Positions 43,473 through 52,875 are shown, numbered from the stretch's first letter. The stretch: DNA of 64,000 nt from Frankia casuarinae (GCF_000013345.1 NC_007777.1:2108001-2172000); one strand, 5' to 3'. Numbers and translations: made by a program. Notes: generated by a model from the sequence alone, not told the origin.

Positions 43473-44023
43473 CACGGGTCCTCCTGCGCGGAGATTTCGC
43501 TGGCGGGCCGGGCGGCGGGCAGCGAGTCCAGAACGGGACGCCAGGCGAAGGTGGTGGTGCCGTCGGGGGGACCGATCGCGTTGGTCGGCAGGACGGTGAA
43601 CCCGTAGGCGGCCAGGTCGCGTAGGGCTCGGGCGAAGGCCGGGTGGGCGGCGAGGGTGGGTTTGACGTAGGGGGCGACGACGACGGGCAGACCGAGTCCG
43701 ATCGCCTCGTTGACGACGCCCAGCGCTGAATTGTCGTTGATCCCGACGGCGCACTTGTTGATCGTGTTGAAGGTCGCGGGGACGACCGCCACGGCGTCCG
43801 CGGGCGGTAGGCGAGGCTCGTCTGGCTGCCGGGGTCGCGAGCGGATCGGGTGGCCGGTTAGCTCCTCCAGAAGGCGCACGTCCAGCCAGGTCGCGGCGGC
43901 CGGCGTCGGAATGAGGCAGACGGCCCACCCCTCGCCGCGGACGTGGCGGATCAGCTCGTTGATCTGCGCGGCGGGCGGGGCCGCGCAGACGACCAGATGC
44001 AGCACCGGTCGCCCAGCCGTCAC
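43472..44023 (-). CDS. HFCD-type flavoprotein
   Basis: A 183-residue flavoprotein of the family that includes phosphopantothenoylcysteine decarboxylase and the lanthipeptide decarboxylase EpiD. LHLVVCAAPPAAQINELIRH starts the fold, VVPATFNTINKCAVGINDNS is the flavin-binding P-x-T-x-N-T region, and LGLPVVVAPYVKPTLAAHPA follows. The start is GTG at 44023, overlapping the XRE stop (GTGA). It lies outside the lanthipeptide operon on the opposite strand. The precursor there does not end in Cys, so an EpiD-like job on that peptide is unlikely. Confidence 0.82.
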   Translation of the reverse strand: MTAGRPVLHLVVCAAPPAAQINELIRHVRGEGWAVCLIPTPAAATWLDVRLLEELTGHPIRSRPRQPDEPRLPPADAVAVVPATFNTINKCAVGINDNSALGVVNEAIGLGLPVVVAPYVKPTLAAHPAFARALRDLAAYGFTVLPTNAIGPPDGTTTFAWRPVLDSLPAARPASEISAQEDP

Positions 44024-45603
44024 GCCGCGACTCCGGCCTGCTCGGCGACGTCCCGCAGGACAGAGACGATGGAACCGCGGGCGCGGCTCAGCAGCGTCGC
44101 CAGCACCGCCCGAGCGGTCGGGTCGACCCGCAGCAGCTGTGGAGCTCGCCGGGCGACGTCGAGGATGTGCACGGCCGCGACGGCGTCCTCGCCCAGGCGG
44201 GCGTGCCCGTCGGCAAGATCTAGGTGCAATCGCGCACGCCTGCCCACCAGCGGGGGAGGCAGCAGACGCGTGTCGATCTGTTCGCCGACGGCGACCGCCT
44301 CCGTCGGATCGTCGAGCGTCAGGGCCGCGGTGAGGGTGTGGATCGCCACGTTCGTCGGCCCGAACGCCGACCACAACCGGTTGTCGTCCCGGCCCAGCGT
44401 GCCCGCCTGCTCGGCCGCGGCGGTGAGCCGGCGGCGGGCTTGCGCCCGCTCACCCTGACGGACCGAGGTCATCGCCGCGAGCAGGAGAAGGGCGCCCCGC
44501 GCGGAAACGATGTCGGGGTGGTCCTCGTCGCCTCGCCGCCGGTTCAGGGCGTCGAGTGCGCTGAGGGCGACCCGTTCGGCGTCGGCCAGCCGCCCTGTGT
44601 CGTGGAAGACGCAGGCGATCTGCCTGCGTGCGGTCGCCAGAAGCACTGGCGTGTCGGCGGCGAGCGCCGCGTGTTGACCACGGTCCGCGGCCAGCCACGC
44701 TAGATCGTGGTCGCCGGTCCTGGTCGCGAGCTTGGCGGCAGCGATGTACGCGACAGCCTGAGACCGCCGGACCGCGCGGTGGTCCACGCCCGCCGGCGAA
44801 TCAGCGACCAGCGTGTCGATACCCCGCACCACCGCGGGAAGGAGCCGCGCCGCCCCAGCATAGTCGGCCCGCTGATACCGGTTGTGGCACTCCCGCCCCC
44901 GCGCCTCAAGGTCAGCAAAGGCACCCGCCGAGGTCACGCCAGGGTCAGCGGACCACTCCGCTGGAACCGTGACGGCCTCCCGCAGATCAGCAAGAAGATC
45001 GTCCCCGGCCGGTGCCCTACTGGTGTTTACCGACACGGCAGGCGCGGCCGGTTGTCGGGGTGTCACCGCGGCAACCCCCGAGATCGACACGGCGAGCAGG
45101 AACTGCTGCCGGTTCAATGCGGTCATCAGCGGCGCCTCGACGTCCACCGCCTTGGTGCGCGCAAGGGAACCGACAGCGCTCGCGGGCACGCCCTCCACGC
45201 GGATCGTGCTGATGAGGAGCAGGTCTGCTGGGGGCATCTGTTCGCGGTCATCGAGGTCGATCAGGTTGTGGATACTGGTGCCATAGACCTCGGCGAGCAG
45301 CGCGAGGAACTGCGGTGTGGGCCGGCGGCGGTTGTTCGGTTGCGGCCACAGCTCCCGTTCGCATAGCCCCGGCCCGGTCAACGGAGCGGCGCCGCCCGGG
45401 TCGAGGCCAACCCGGGCGGCATGAGCGTTGATGTGCCCAGCGGCCTGCGCCTGGGTCCAGCCGTGCGCGACCCGGTGGGCGGCGCGGGGACGGTAGCTAT
45501 AACGGCGGGCGAACTCGGTCGCGATCTCGTCGTGGGACATGCCGACCGCGCGCATCCGCGCCCGCAGCTCTTCCTGCTCGACGCGCTGGCTGGTCTTGCC
45601 CAT
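44020..45603 (-). CDS. XRE-family regulator with helical C-terminus, module A
   Basis: A 527-residue regulator. The N-terminal 115 residues form a cro/C1-type DNA-binding domain (HGWTQAQAAGHINAHAARVG, TPQFLALLAEVYGTSIHNLI). A short segment NRQQFLLAVSISGVAAVTP lies near residue 165, as in related actinobacterial regulators. The rest is a TPR-like helical array (ECHNRYQRADYAGAARLLPA, TARRQIACVFHDTGRLADAE, LHLDLADGHARLGEDAVAAV). It is the first gene of an operon with the HFCD flavoprotein and DCoH protein. Two related regulators lie at 56268 and 58148. Effector unknown. Confidence 0.88.
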   Translation of the reverse strand: MGKTSQRVEQEELRARMRAVGMSHDEIATEFARRYSYRPRAAHRVAHGWTQAQAAGHINAHAARVGLDPGGAAPLTGPGLCERELWPQPNNRRRPTPQFLALLAEVYGTSIHNLIDLDDREQMPPADLLLISTIRVEGVPASAVGSLARTKAVDVEAPLMTALNRQQFLLAVSISGVAAVTPRQPAAPAVSVNTSRAPAGDDLLADLREAVTVPAEWSADPGVTSAGAFADLEARGRECHNRYQRADYAGAARLLPAVVRGIDTLVADSPAGVDHRAVRRSQAVAYIAAAKLATRTGDHDLAWLAADRGQHAALAADTPVLLATARRQIACVFHDTGRLADAERVALSALDALNRRRGDEDHPDIVSARGALLLLAAMTSVRQGERAQARRRLTAAAEQAGTLGRDDNRLWSAFGPTNVAIHTLTAALTLDDPTEAVAVGEQIDTRLLPPPLVGRRARLHLDLADGHARLGEDAVAAVHILDVARRAPQLLRVDPTARAVLATLLSRARGSIVSVLRDVAEQAGVAA

Positions 45604-46799
45604 GCCGCTGTGCCCCTTCCCTGGCCGTGGACGGCAATCCGTTTCGGGCTTCGGTCACCGACCGCCATCGCAACCGTAGTCGTCGGCGCACGGCCAGAAC
45701 AGAAGGGCTGAGCGGATCGAAGTCACGGCATCGTGCGGTCGTGCCGGTCGCGGCGCCCGCGAGGGCGGACTAGGCCACAGGCTGCTGGCTCCTCGGCACG
45801 ATCTGGGCGACGAGCACGGTCGTGTCCTTGTGGGCTCCTCCGGAACGAATCGGCATGGTCGCTACGGACAAAGCGACGCGCGCGGCAGTGTTCTCGCAGG
45901 TCAGCGGCTCTGCGAAGGGGTGAACAGGATGTTCGTAGTGGAGGGAATGACTTGCGTCCCCGCGTCGGCGATCGTTGTCAGGCGTCGCCGTTTCTGGCCA
46001 TGCGTCAGCGATGTGGCCTGTCGCTGGCTTTCCGTCATCCGATCTGGCCTGGGCTGGTTCCCACGGCGTCCGATCTGGCATCTTGTCGGCTCGCCCGCGA
46101 GCCGAACGGCGTGGGAGTCGGTCTCTCCGCTAGAAAGGGGCCAGATCGGATGACGGCCGGCGGGCTCGCACACGACACCGCACATGGCCCCGCCTCAGGT
46201 CAGTCACTCCCGGTGGGTCAGATCGACTGTCGCCTGGCAATCGTGGTGGGAGCGACTCCCTGGAGGAACACGGCGGTCACGCCCACACTGGTCAGCTCGG
46301 CCGGCGCGAGAGAGCGAGGGGCTGTGGAGGAGGTCTTCGGGTCGGTCCGCCTTGCTGGAAGGATCGTCCACGTTGACGACGGCCGCCTGAGGCGCGGCGG
46401 TCCGCATGAGTGGAGGACGCAGAGGGAACCCGCTGATGGACCCCGAGTACGAGCTGAATCTGCGCCTAGTCGACGCCGGCCCTCTGGCGAGTGGCGACGC
46501 CACCCAACACCAACGATGAGCGCGGCTCCGGTAACACGGGTCCGTCAGTTTACACGACGACCAGCGACTGACCGTTCTTCCGCAGGCCCCTGCATTCCTA
46601 AAGTCACAGAGCGCCCCTGCCGCCTGTGCCTGCGTGCTGCGCTGCGCTGCGCGTCGAGAACAGAACACGCACAGCCCGCCGGGCGGGTACTCCCCGAAGC
46701 GCGATGGGGGTGTCCCTCCCAGACCAATTCCGCAGCCAAAGGCGAATGCCCCGGGCATCCAGGCCACGGGCCGCTGTCCAATCCCGCAGTGAGGATTCG
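45604..46799. other. long intergenic region before lanthipeptide operon
   Basis: About 1.2 kb between the divergent module A regulator and the FxLD methyltransferase. It contains the 125-bp inverted-repeat structure at 46032-46156. A tiny open frame (46436-46519, beginning MDPEYELNLRLVDAG) follows an AGAGGG site but resembles no known peptide. It should also carry both divergent promoters. No larger gene is convincing. Confidence 0.5.
46032..46156. repeat. 125-bp element with 18-bp perfect inverted ends
   Basis: CCGTCATCCGATCTGGCC at 46032-46049 is matched exactly in inverted form at 46139-46156. Inside, TCCCACG and CGTGGGA form a second nested pair, and CGGCTCGC-CC-GCGAGCCG a third, perfect hairpin. 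CCGATCTGGC also recurs as a direct repeat near 46069. No gene is inside. It resembles a miniature inverted-repeat element or a strongly folded RNA or regulatory structure. Confidence 0.6.
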
Positions 46800-48032
46800 A
46801 TGACCATTCAGCATGAGGAGAGTTCCACCGCGGCTGCTGTGTTGCGCGCGGCCATGGTTGACGAGCTGCGGGAACTCGGCGCGGTCCGTGACCCGAGGGT
46901 GGCGCGTGCGTTGGCCGTGGTGCCGCGGCATTTGTTCGCGCCGGGCGCAGATCTGGCAGCGGCGTACGCGGCTACAGGGACGGTCGTCCCGGTGCGCGAC
47001 GCGGTGGGTCGGATGGTCAGTACGGTGTCGGCGCCGCACATCCAGGCGATGATGCTGGAGCAGGCGCGGGTGGCGCCGGGGATGCGGGTCCTTGAGGTCG
47101 GTTCGGCGGGCTACAACGCGGCGCTGCTCGCGGAGCTCGTCGGCGAGACAGGCGAGGTCACTACCGTCGACATTCTGCCCGGGGTTGCCGAGCGCGCCCG
47201 GCGTTGTCTGGACGCGGCGGGCTATGGCCGGGTGCGGGTGGTGCTGGCCGACGCCGAGGGTGGCGTGCCCGACCACGCGCCCTATGACCTGGTGCTGGTG
47301 ACGACGGCGGTCCGTGACATTCCCTCCGCGTGGACGGACCAGCTCGCGCCCGGCGGCCGGCTGGTTGTGCCGCTGCGGCTGCGGGGCCAGACACGCTCGG
47401 TCGTGTTCGAGGCCGACGGCGGGCGGCTGGTTGGCCACGACGCCCAGGTCTGTAGTTTTGTCCCGCTCGCGGGTGCTGGGGCTTTCCCGGAGCAGGTGCT
47501 GGCGTTGGACGGGGACGATGTCGTGGTCCGGCTGGACGACGCGGCCCCGGTGGACGTGGACGAGGTCCGCCAAGCGCTGACCTGGCCGCGGGTGAAGACC
47601 TGGTCGGGTGTCCACAGCGGCGAAGAACCGTTCGATGACCTGCTGCTGTGGCTCGCGGTCGGCCTGGAGAACTCTGGTCTGCTGCTGGCCCGGCAGGCTG
47701 CGGTCACGCGGGGGACAGTCGCCCACGCGTGGAGCCTCGGCATGCCGGCGGTCGTAGGAAAAGGCAGTCTCGCCTACTTCTCGCTCAGTGCGAAGGTTCC
47801 CGGCCGTGTGTCCCGCGAGTTTGGCGTTCAGGCCCAGGGTCCCGCCGCCGAGCTGCTGACCTCCCAGTTCATCGAACGGATCCGCGCGTGGAAGGCCGAT
47901 CGGCCGGCCCGTATCGAGGCATTCCCCGCGGGTACTCCGGACGCCGCGCTGCCCGCCGGCGGCGTGTTTCTCGATCGCCCTCATCGGCGTGTCGTCGTCT
48001 CCTGGCCGTCCGGCCCGGAGGTTCCCGTCTGA
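46800..48032 (+). CDS. FxLD-system methyltransferase
   Basis: A 410-residue protein of the L-isoaspartate O-methyltransferase (PCMT) superfamily as found in FxLD lanthipeptide clusters. VVPRHLFAP near residue 40 and VSTVSAPHIQAMMLEQARVA precede the SAM motif MRVLEVGSAGYNAALLAELV. GEVTTVDILPGVAERARRCL and YDLVLVTTAVRDIP follow, and an additional C-terminal half is typical of this subgroup. The ATG at 46800 has GTGAGGA 6 bp upstream. Related enzymes in class I clusters methylate an aspartate of the modified peptide, which can then rearrange to isoaspartate. It is the first gene of the cluster. Confidence 0.9.
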   Translation: MTIQHEESSTAAAVLRAAMVDELRELGAVRDPRVARALAVVPRHLFAPGADLAAAYAATGTVVPVRDAVGRMVSTVSAPHIQAMMLEQARVAPGMRVLEVGSAGYNAALLAELVGETGEVTTVDILPGVAERARRCLDAAGYGRVRVVLADAEGGVPDHAPYDLVLVTTAVRDIPSAWTDQLAPGGRLVVPLRLRGQTRSVVFEADGGRLVGHDAQVCSFVPLAGAGAFPEQVLALDGDDVVVRLDDAAPVDVDEVRQALTWPRVKTWSGVHSGEEPFDDLLLWLAVGLENSGLLLARQAAVTRGTVAHAWSLGMPAVVGKGSLAYFSLSAKVPGRVSREFGVQAQGPAAELLTSQFIERIRAWKADRPARIEAFPAGTPDAALPAGGVFLDRPHRRVVVSWPSGPEVPV

Positions 48033-48057
48033 GTGCGGGAACCGTCGTGGCGCCTCA

Positions 48058-48079
48058 CGGGAGGGCACACGCCCTCCCG
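48058..48079. terminator. hairpin after methyltransferase gene
   Basis: CGGGAGGGC-ACAC-GCCCTCCCG, a perfect 9-bp stem with a 4-base loop, lies 25 bp after the methyltransferase stop and 80 bp before the precursor gene. It may partly end transcription or protect the 3' end. A less GC-rich stretch (TCTCTATTCCCTATTCC) just after it could belong to a separate precursor promoter. Confidence 0.55.
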
Positions 48080-48159
48080 GCTGGCGTGGCCATCCGGCCG
48101 TAGGCGCCAGCACGGCCACGGCGATGTCTCTATTCCCTATTCCTTCTCAAGGAGGTTCC

Positions 48160-48345
48160 GTGACCCCCCAGAACGCCCCCGCGCCGGTCGTCGATCCCGA
48201 TTCCGCGCTTGACCTCGACGAGTTCGACCTCGACGTGACGGTGGTCGAGTCCGGCCAGCTCGTCGAGGAGCTGATTCGCATGACCGACGACGGCTGCGGC
48301 ACGACCTGCCAGAGCGCCTGCCCGAACACCTGCCCTGGCGACTGA
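48160..48345 (+). CDS. FxLD-family lanthipeptide precursor peptide
   Basis: A 61-residue precursor. The GTG at 48160 follows an excellent GGAGG site. The leader is acidic and carries FDLD at residues 22-25, the motif that names the FxLD family. The core region (from about residue 41) reads MTDDGCGTTCQSACPNTCPG then D. Its four Cys (46, 50, 54, 58) are spaced exactly every fourth residue, and Thr42, Thr48, Thr49, Ser52 and Thr57 are available for dehydration. The peptide would be dehydrated by LanB, cyclised by LanC, and probably methylated on an Asp. No Cys at the C-terminus, so no aminovinylcysteine is expected. Confidence 0.92.
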   Translation: MTPQNAPAPVVDPDSALDLDEFDLDVTVVESGQLVEELIRMTDDGCGTTCQSACPNTCPGD

Positions 48346-48365
48346 ACCCGGCCGGAACATGACCT

Positions 48366-48407
48366 GAGCCCGGTCCGGCCGACAAGCTGCCTGGCCGGAC
48401 CGGGCTC
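48366..48407. terminator. 15-bp stem-loop between precursor and lanB
   Basis: GAGCCCGGTCCGGCC (48366-48380), a 12-base loop, then GGCCGGACCGGGCTC (48393-48407): a perfect 15-bp stem. It sits 20 bp after the precursor stop and 11 bp before lanB. In lantibiotic operons a stem here typically works as a leaky terminator or processing site, giving more precursor mRNA than enzyme mRNA. That role is inferred from position. Confidence 0.8.
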
Positions 48408-48418
48408 GCCGGACAGGA

Positions 48419-51400
48419 ATGACGACCATGCCGACCATTCGCGACCCAGGCGGGTCCGCTGCACCACGCTCGGCGATCCCGCGAGCCACGCCGTCAGAGG
48501 TCCGCGACTCCGACTTGGCGAGCGGCCCGCAGGTCGCCGGGCTCGGCGCTCGGGCCAGCGACGCGCTGTACAGGGTGGCTGGCCCGGGTGTCGTTCGGGT
48601 GGCCGAACCGATGCCAGGTCTGGCCGCGCTGCCTTGGCCTGACCTTGGGGACGGGGGCGAGGAGACCGAGCGGTGGTGCCAGTGGCTGCGCGAGGCTTGG
48701 GCGTGTGCGCCGTTCGCCGCAGCCGTGCAGGCCGCGAGCCCAGTGCTCGCGCGCCGGATCGCCCAGGTGTGCGCGGGCGGCGATCTACCCGCACGGCAGG
48801 CACGTAGCGCCGTGCTGTCGCTCATGCGGTACCGGTTACGGCTGGTGAGCCGAGCTACACCGTTCGGCCTGTTCGCCGGGGTCGGCCCGGCCCGGCCCGG
48901 TACCGCGCTCACCGTGTATGAAGACCCGACGCACCATCGCATGCTGGCACGGGTGGACACGGCGTGGTTGTTCGATGTGCTTGACCAGCTCGAAGGCGTT
49001 CCGGGTGTTCTCGACGTCCTGCCCGTCCGCGCGAACGATCTCGCCTTCGTTCGTGATGGTCGGCTGGTACTGCCGTTCGAGGGCCCGCGAGCCGGGAGCG
49101 ACGCCGAGGTGTCCACAGCCGAGACCTCGGTCCGATACACACAGGCTGTCGCGGCGGTGATGAAGGCTGCGGCCGGACCCGTTCTCGTCGGGACGTTGGC
49201 CGCCCAGCTCGGCACCGAGTTCCCGGCCGCGCCTGCGCGGGTGCTTCGAGGCATGCTCTCGACACTGGTCGAGCGGCGGTTCCTGCTGTCCGGGCTTCGG
49301 CCACCGTCCACCGAACTCGACCCGCTCGGCGCGGTCCTCGCGACGCTGCGGGCGATCGGTGCCGACCCGGTACCCGAGGCGGCCGATCTCGTGGACGCCC
49401 TGCGCCGCCGCTCTCGCGGGCTCGCCGACATCACGGAACCGTGGACGTCACAGCCGGCGACCCCAGACACCGCAGCCCCGACCTCAAGCCCCTCCGGGCG
49501 CCGGCCTCCCATCGCCCTCGACATGCGGGCCGGCGTCGGGCTGGAACTGCCTCGGCTGCTCCTCCGAGAGGTAGAAGCAGCCGTCGACCTGCTGGTCCGG
49601 CTCGCGCCGGCACCCCGGGGCAACGCCGCCTGGCGCGACTATCATGATCGATTTCTTGAGCGCTTTGGTGCCGGCGCGTTCGTGCCGGTCAACTCCCTGA
49701 TCAATTGTGAAACCGGGCTCGGCCTGCCCGCCGGATACCGGGGAACCACACTCGGCCCGGCAACGGCCGGCCCGCTCTCGGACCGCGACGCGCTGCTGCT
49801 TGCCCTGGCGCAGACCGCGGCGGCCCGCCGAGACCGCGAAGTCACCCTTGATGCCGAGTCGCTCGCGCTGCTCCGCACGAGCGACGCGGTGGGCTGGACC
49901 TGCCAGCCCCACACGGAGCTGCGGTTTCGGCTGCACGCAGCAGACCGCCGCGCGGTGGAACGCGGCGCGTTCGACCTCGCTGTCGAGGGAGTCTCACGGG
50001 CCGCCGGGACAACTCTGGGCCGCTTCCTCGACCTCGCCAACGAGGCCGACCGCGAGGAGATGACCTCGGCACTTCGCGCGCTGCCGACCCGCCAGCCGGG
50101 GGCACTTCTCGTCCAGTTGTCGGGTGGCACGCTGTCGGCCACCGCTGCGAACGTCTCCCGCGCGCCGCGCATCCTGGACCATCTCATCGCGCTCGGCGAG
50201 TACCAGCCGCCGGACCGCGGGATGATCCCCGTGACGGACCTCGCCGTCACCGCAGACGGTTCGGGTCTGTGGCTGGTCTCGTTGTCCCTGGGCCGACCGG
50301 TGGAGCCGGTCGCGTTCCACGCCGTCGAACTCACCCGTCACGGACACCCCCTGCTCCGGTTCCTCAGCGAGATCGGCACTTCCCGCGCCGCCCCCTGCGC
50401 GCCGTTCTCCTGGGGCGCGGCCCGACGGCTGCCGTTCCTGCCACGCCTGCGCCACGGGCGGACGATCCTCGCCCCGGCCCGCTGGCTCCTGGCCCCGGCT
50501 GACCTGCCCGGACCGGACGCCACCTTCGCCCGGTGGAGCGACGACCTCGCGGCCTGGCGGGACCAATGGGGCGTTCCCGACCAGGTCTTCCTCGGCAGCG
50601 ACGACCGCCGCCTCCTGCTCGATCTGACCGAGCCCGCCCACCTCCACCTGCTGCGCGCAGACTTGGGCCGCGCCACGCGGGCAACCCTGCGGGAAGCACC
50701 GCCGCCTGACGCAGCCGGATGGATCGGCGGGCGGACCCACGAGATCGTCCTCCCGCTCGCCGCACCTCCGACCCCGACGGCGGAGGTACCGCGCCCACGG
50801 CGCCCGGCGCGGATCGCGACCTCGGCGGACGCCCATCTACCCGGAGACGGCGCCTGGCTGTACGCCAAGCTCTACGCCCAGCCCGACCGTCAGGTCACCA
50901 TCCTCACCGAACGCCTCGCCAGCCTGTGGGAACACTGGGACACCCCGCCGCTGTGGTGGTTCCAGCGATACCAGGACCCAGCCCCACATCTGCGGCTACG
51001 AATCCGCCTCATCGACCCTGACGGGTTCGGCGACGCGGCCCGGAGAGTGGGCCGCTGGGCGACCGCACTGCGCCAAGCCGGCCTACTGGACCAGCTCCAG
51101 TTCGACACCTACCTTCCAGAGACCGGCCGCTTCGGCGGCGCCTCGACGCTCGCCGCCACGGAGACGCTGTTCGCCGCGGACTCCACCGCCGCACTCGCCC
51201 AGCTCGCAGCCTCCGCCCGCGGTGCCACCCACCCCCATGCGCTGGTCGCCGTGAGCCTGCTCGACCTCGCCGCGGGCTGCCTACCCGGAGACGACGCCGC
51301 CCGCTGGCTCGTCGAGCAGCTACCACGCACGCAGGGACCGCCGATCGACCGCGCGCAGCACGACGCCGCCGTTCACCTCGCTGACCCGCGCGAAAGCCAG

Positions 51401-51652
51401 GCGACGATGCACACCCTGCCGGGCGGGAAGGAGATCCTCACCGCCTGGGCGCGCCGCCGGGCGAGGCTCGCCGACTATCAGACGGCGCTCACCTCGGCCG
51501 GCGACGGACTCACGACCCGCGGCCTCTTGCCGACGCTGATGCACCTCCACCAGTTCCGGATGACGGGGCCGTCCGTCCAGGCAGAGCGCGACTGCGCCCG
51601 CCTCACCCGCGCCGTTGCGCTCAGCGTTCTCCGCCGCCGGGAGATGGCATGA
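48419..51652 (+). CDS. lanB: lanthipeptide dehydratase LanB with fused SpaB-C domain
   Basis: A 1077-residue class I lanthipeptide dehydratase. The N-terminal glutamylation domain shows the hallmark LVSRATPFGLFAGV near residue 145, and FLERFGAGAFVPVNSLINCE in its middle. The C-terminal elimination (SpaB_C-type) domain starts near residue 800 with GAWLYAKLYAQPDRQVTILT and WWFQRYQDPAPHLRLRIRLI, ending with LMHLHQFRMTGPSVQAERDC. The enzyme uses glutamyl-tRNA to activate Ser/Thr of the precursor and then eliminates glutamate to leave dehydro residues. Its ATG overlaps no other gene; its stop overlaps the lanC start (ATGA). Confidence 0.95.
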   Translation: MTTMPTIRDPGGSAAPRSAIPRATPSEVRDSDLASGPQVAGLGARASDALYRVAGPGVVRVAEPMPGLAALPWPDLGDGGEETERWCQWLREAWACAPFAAAVQAASPVLARRIAQVCAGGDLPARQARSAVLSLMRYRLRLVSRATPFGLFAGVGPARPGTALTVYEDPTHHRMLARVDTAWLFDVLDQLEGVPGVLDVLPVRANDLAFVRDGRLVLPFEGPRAGSDAEVSTAETSVRYTQAVAAVMKAAAGPVLVGTLAAQLGTEFPAAPARVLRGMLSTLVERRFLLSGLRPPSTELDPLGAVLATLRAIGADPVPEAADLVDALRRRSRGLADITEPWTSQPATPDTAAPTSSPSGRRPPIALDMRAGVGLELPRLLLREVEAAVDLLVRLAPAPRGNAAWRDYHDRFLERFGAGAFVPVNSLINCETGLGLPAGYRGTTLGPATAGPLSDRDALLLALAQTAAARRDREVTLDAESLALLRTSDAVGWTCQPHTELRFRLHAADRRAVERGAFDLAVEGVSRAAGTTLGRFLDLANEADREEMTSALRALPTRQPGALLVQLSGGTLSATAANVSRAPRILDHLIALGEYQPPDRGMIPVTDLAVTADGSGLWLVSLSLGRPVEPVAFHAVELTRHGHPLLRFLSEIGTSRAAPCAPFSWGAARRLPFLPRLRHGRTILAPARWLLAPADLPGPDATFARWSDDLAAWRDQWGVPDQVFLGSDDRRLLLDLTEPAHLHLLRADLGRATRATLREAPPPDAAGWIGGRTHEIVLPLAAPPTPTAEVPRPRRPARIATSADAHLPGDGAWLYAKLYAQPDRQVTILTERLASLWEHWDTPPLWWFQRYQDPAPHLRLRIRLIDPDGFGDAARRVGRWATALRQAGLLDQLQFDTYLPETGRFGGASTLAATETLFAADSTAALAQLAASARGATHPHALVAVSLLDLAAGCLPGDDAARWLVEQLPRTQGPPIDRAQHDAAVHLADPRESQATMHTLPGGKEILTAWARRRARLADYQTALTSAGDGLTTRGLLPTLMHLHQFRMTGPSVQAERDCARLTRAVALSVLRRREMA

Positions 51653-52875
51653 ATCCAGGCACCGCGGAAGACACCGGCCGCGACACGCTCTCCAGCCGGG
51701 CACTGGCCGCCTCAGCGGCAATCGCGGACCAGCTCGCCGACCCCGCCGCCGTTCCCCGAGGCCCTGGCCGGCGGCGAGGCCAGTCCCTCGCGGGCGGTGC
51801 AGCCGGCATCGCGCTGCTCCACCTCGAACGAGCCCGCACCGGCCACGGCGACCCCGCCATCGCCAACGCCTGGCTACGGGCGGCAACCCGAGACCCAGCC
51901 AGCGCAGGGCCCAACGCCTCCCTCTACTTCGGCGCCCCCACCCTCGCCTTCGTACTCGACGCCGCAGGCCGCCCAGACCAGCTCACCCAAGCGGTCACCA
52001 CACTCGACACCGCGACCATCGCGGTCACACAGCGACGACTTGCCGCGGCTGACGCCCGCCTCCGCGCGGGCCTCCGCCCGCCGCTCGCCGAATTCGACCT
52101 CATCCGCGGCCTCGCCGGCCTCGGCCGCTACCACCTACGCCGCCAGCACCCGATCATCACCGATGTCCTGACCCACCTCGTCCGTCTCACTCAGCCCCCT
52201 GCCAGCGGAGACGGACTACCCGGGTGGTGGACCGACCTCGACCCCAGCGGCGCATCCTCCCGTGACTACCCACACGGTCATGGAAATGCCGGAATGTCCC
52301 ACGGCATCGCCGCCTGCCTCGCCCTGCTCGCACTAGCCAACAGCCGCGGCACCGAGGTCGACGGCCACCGGGAAGCGATCGAACGGATCTGCGCCTGGCT
52401 CGACGGGCACCAGCAGCCTGGCATCGCTGGCTGGCCGGGCATCGTCACCCCGACACCGGGCCATGACGTCAGGCAGCAGCGGTTGTCCTGGTGCTACGGC
52501 ACCCCAGGGATTGCCCGTGCGTACCAACTCGCTGGACTCGCCACCAGTGACCCGAGGCGCTGCGAGAAGGCCGAAACCGCGTTGCACGCATGTCTCGACG
52601 ACGCGGCTCGCCTCGAACTGACCACCGACATCGGCTTGTGCCACGGCCTGGCAGGGCTGGTCCACACGACATCCCGGGTCGCGGCCGACGCCACCACACC
52701 CGAACTCGCCCAGCTCCTGCCCACCCTCGTCGCCCGGCTGCTCGACCAATACCCCACCGCGCCGCACGACCCGGAGCTTCTCGATGGCTTGGCCGGGGTG
52801 GCGCTTGCCCTGCACACCGCGGCCCTCGGCTCCGCCCCCGTGACCGGGTGGGACGCCGCCTTGCTCCTCGCGTGA
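51649..52875 (+). CDS. lanC: lanthionine synthetase LanC
   Basis: A 408-residue cyclase. The zinc ligands are visible as Cys in LSWCYGTPGIARAYQ and Cys-His in GLCHGLAGLVHTTS. GHGNAGMSHGIAACLALLAL is the conserved GxxHG-type repeat of the alpha-toroid. It joins Cys thiols of the precursor to dehydrated Ser/Thr to form lanthionine rings. The ATG overlaps the lanB stop and the gene ends overlapping the next start (GTGA). Length is usual for the family. Confidence 0.94.
   Translation: MNPGTAEDTGRDTLSSRALAASAAIADQLADPAAVPRGPGRRRGQSLAGGAAGIALLHLERARTGHGDPAIANAWLRAATRDPASAGPNASLYFGAPTLAFVLDAAGRPDQLTQAVTTLDTATIAVTQRRLAAADARLRAGLRPPLAEFDLIRGLAGLGRYHLRRQHPIITDVLTHLVRLTQPPASGDGLPGWWTDLDPSGASSRDYPHGHGNAGMSHGIAACLALLALANSRGTEVDGHREAIERICAWLDGHQQPGIAGWPGIVTPTPGHDVRQQRLSWCYGTPGIARAYQLAGLATSDPRRCEKAETALHACLDDAARLELTTDIGLCHGLAGLVHTTSRVAADATTPELAQLLPTLVARLLDQYPTAPHDPELLDGLAGVALALHTAALGSAPVTGWDAALLLA

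Noticed and set aside
46436-46519. 27-codon open frame beginning MDPEYELNLRLVDAG, after an AGAGGG site, upstream of the lanthipeptide operon
   Set aside because: No Cys, no FxLD or other precursor motif and no homologue recognised; kept only as a note because the ribosome-site spacing is reasonable.
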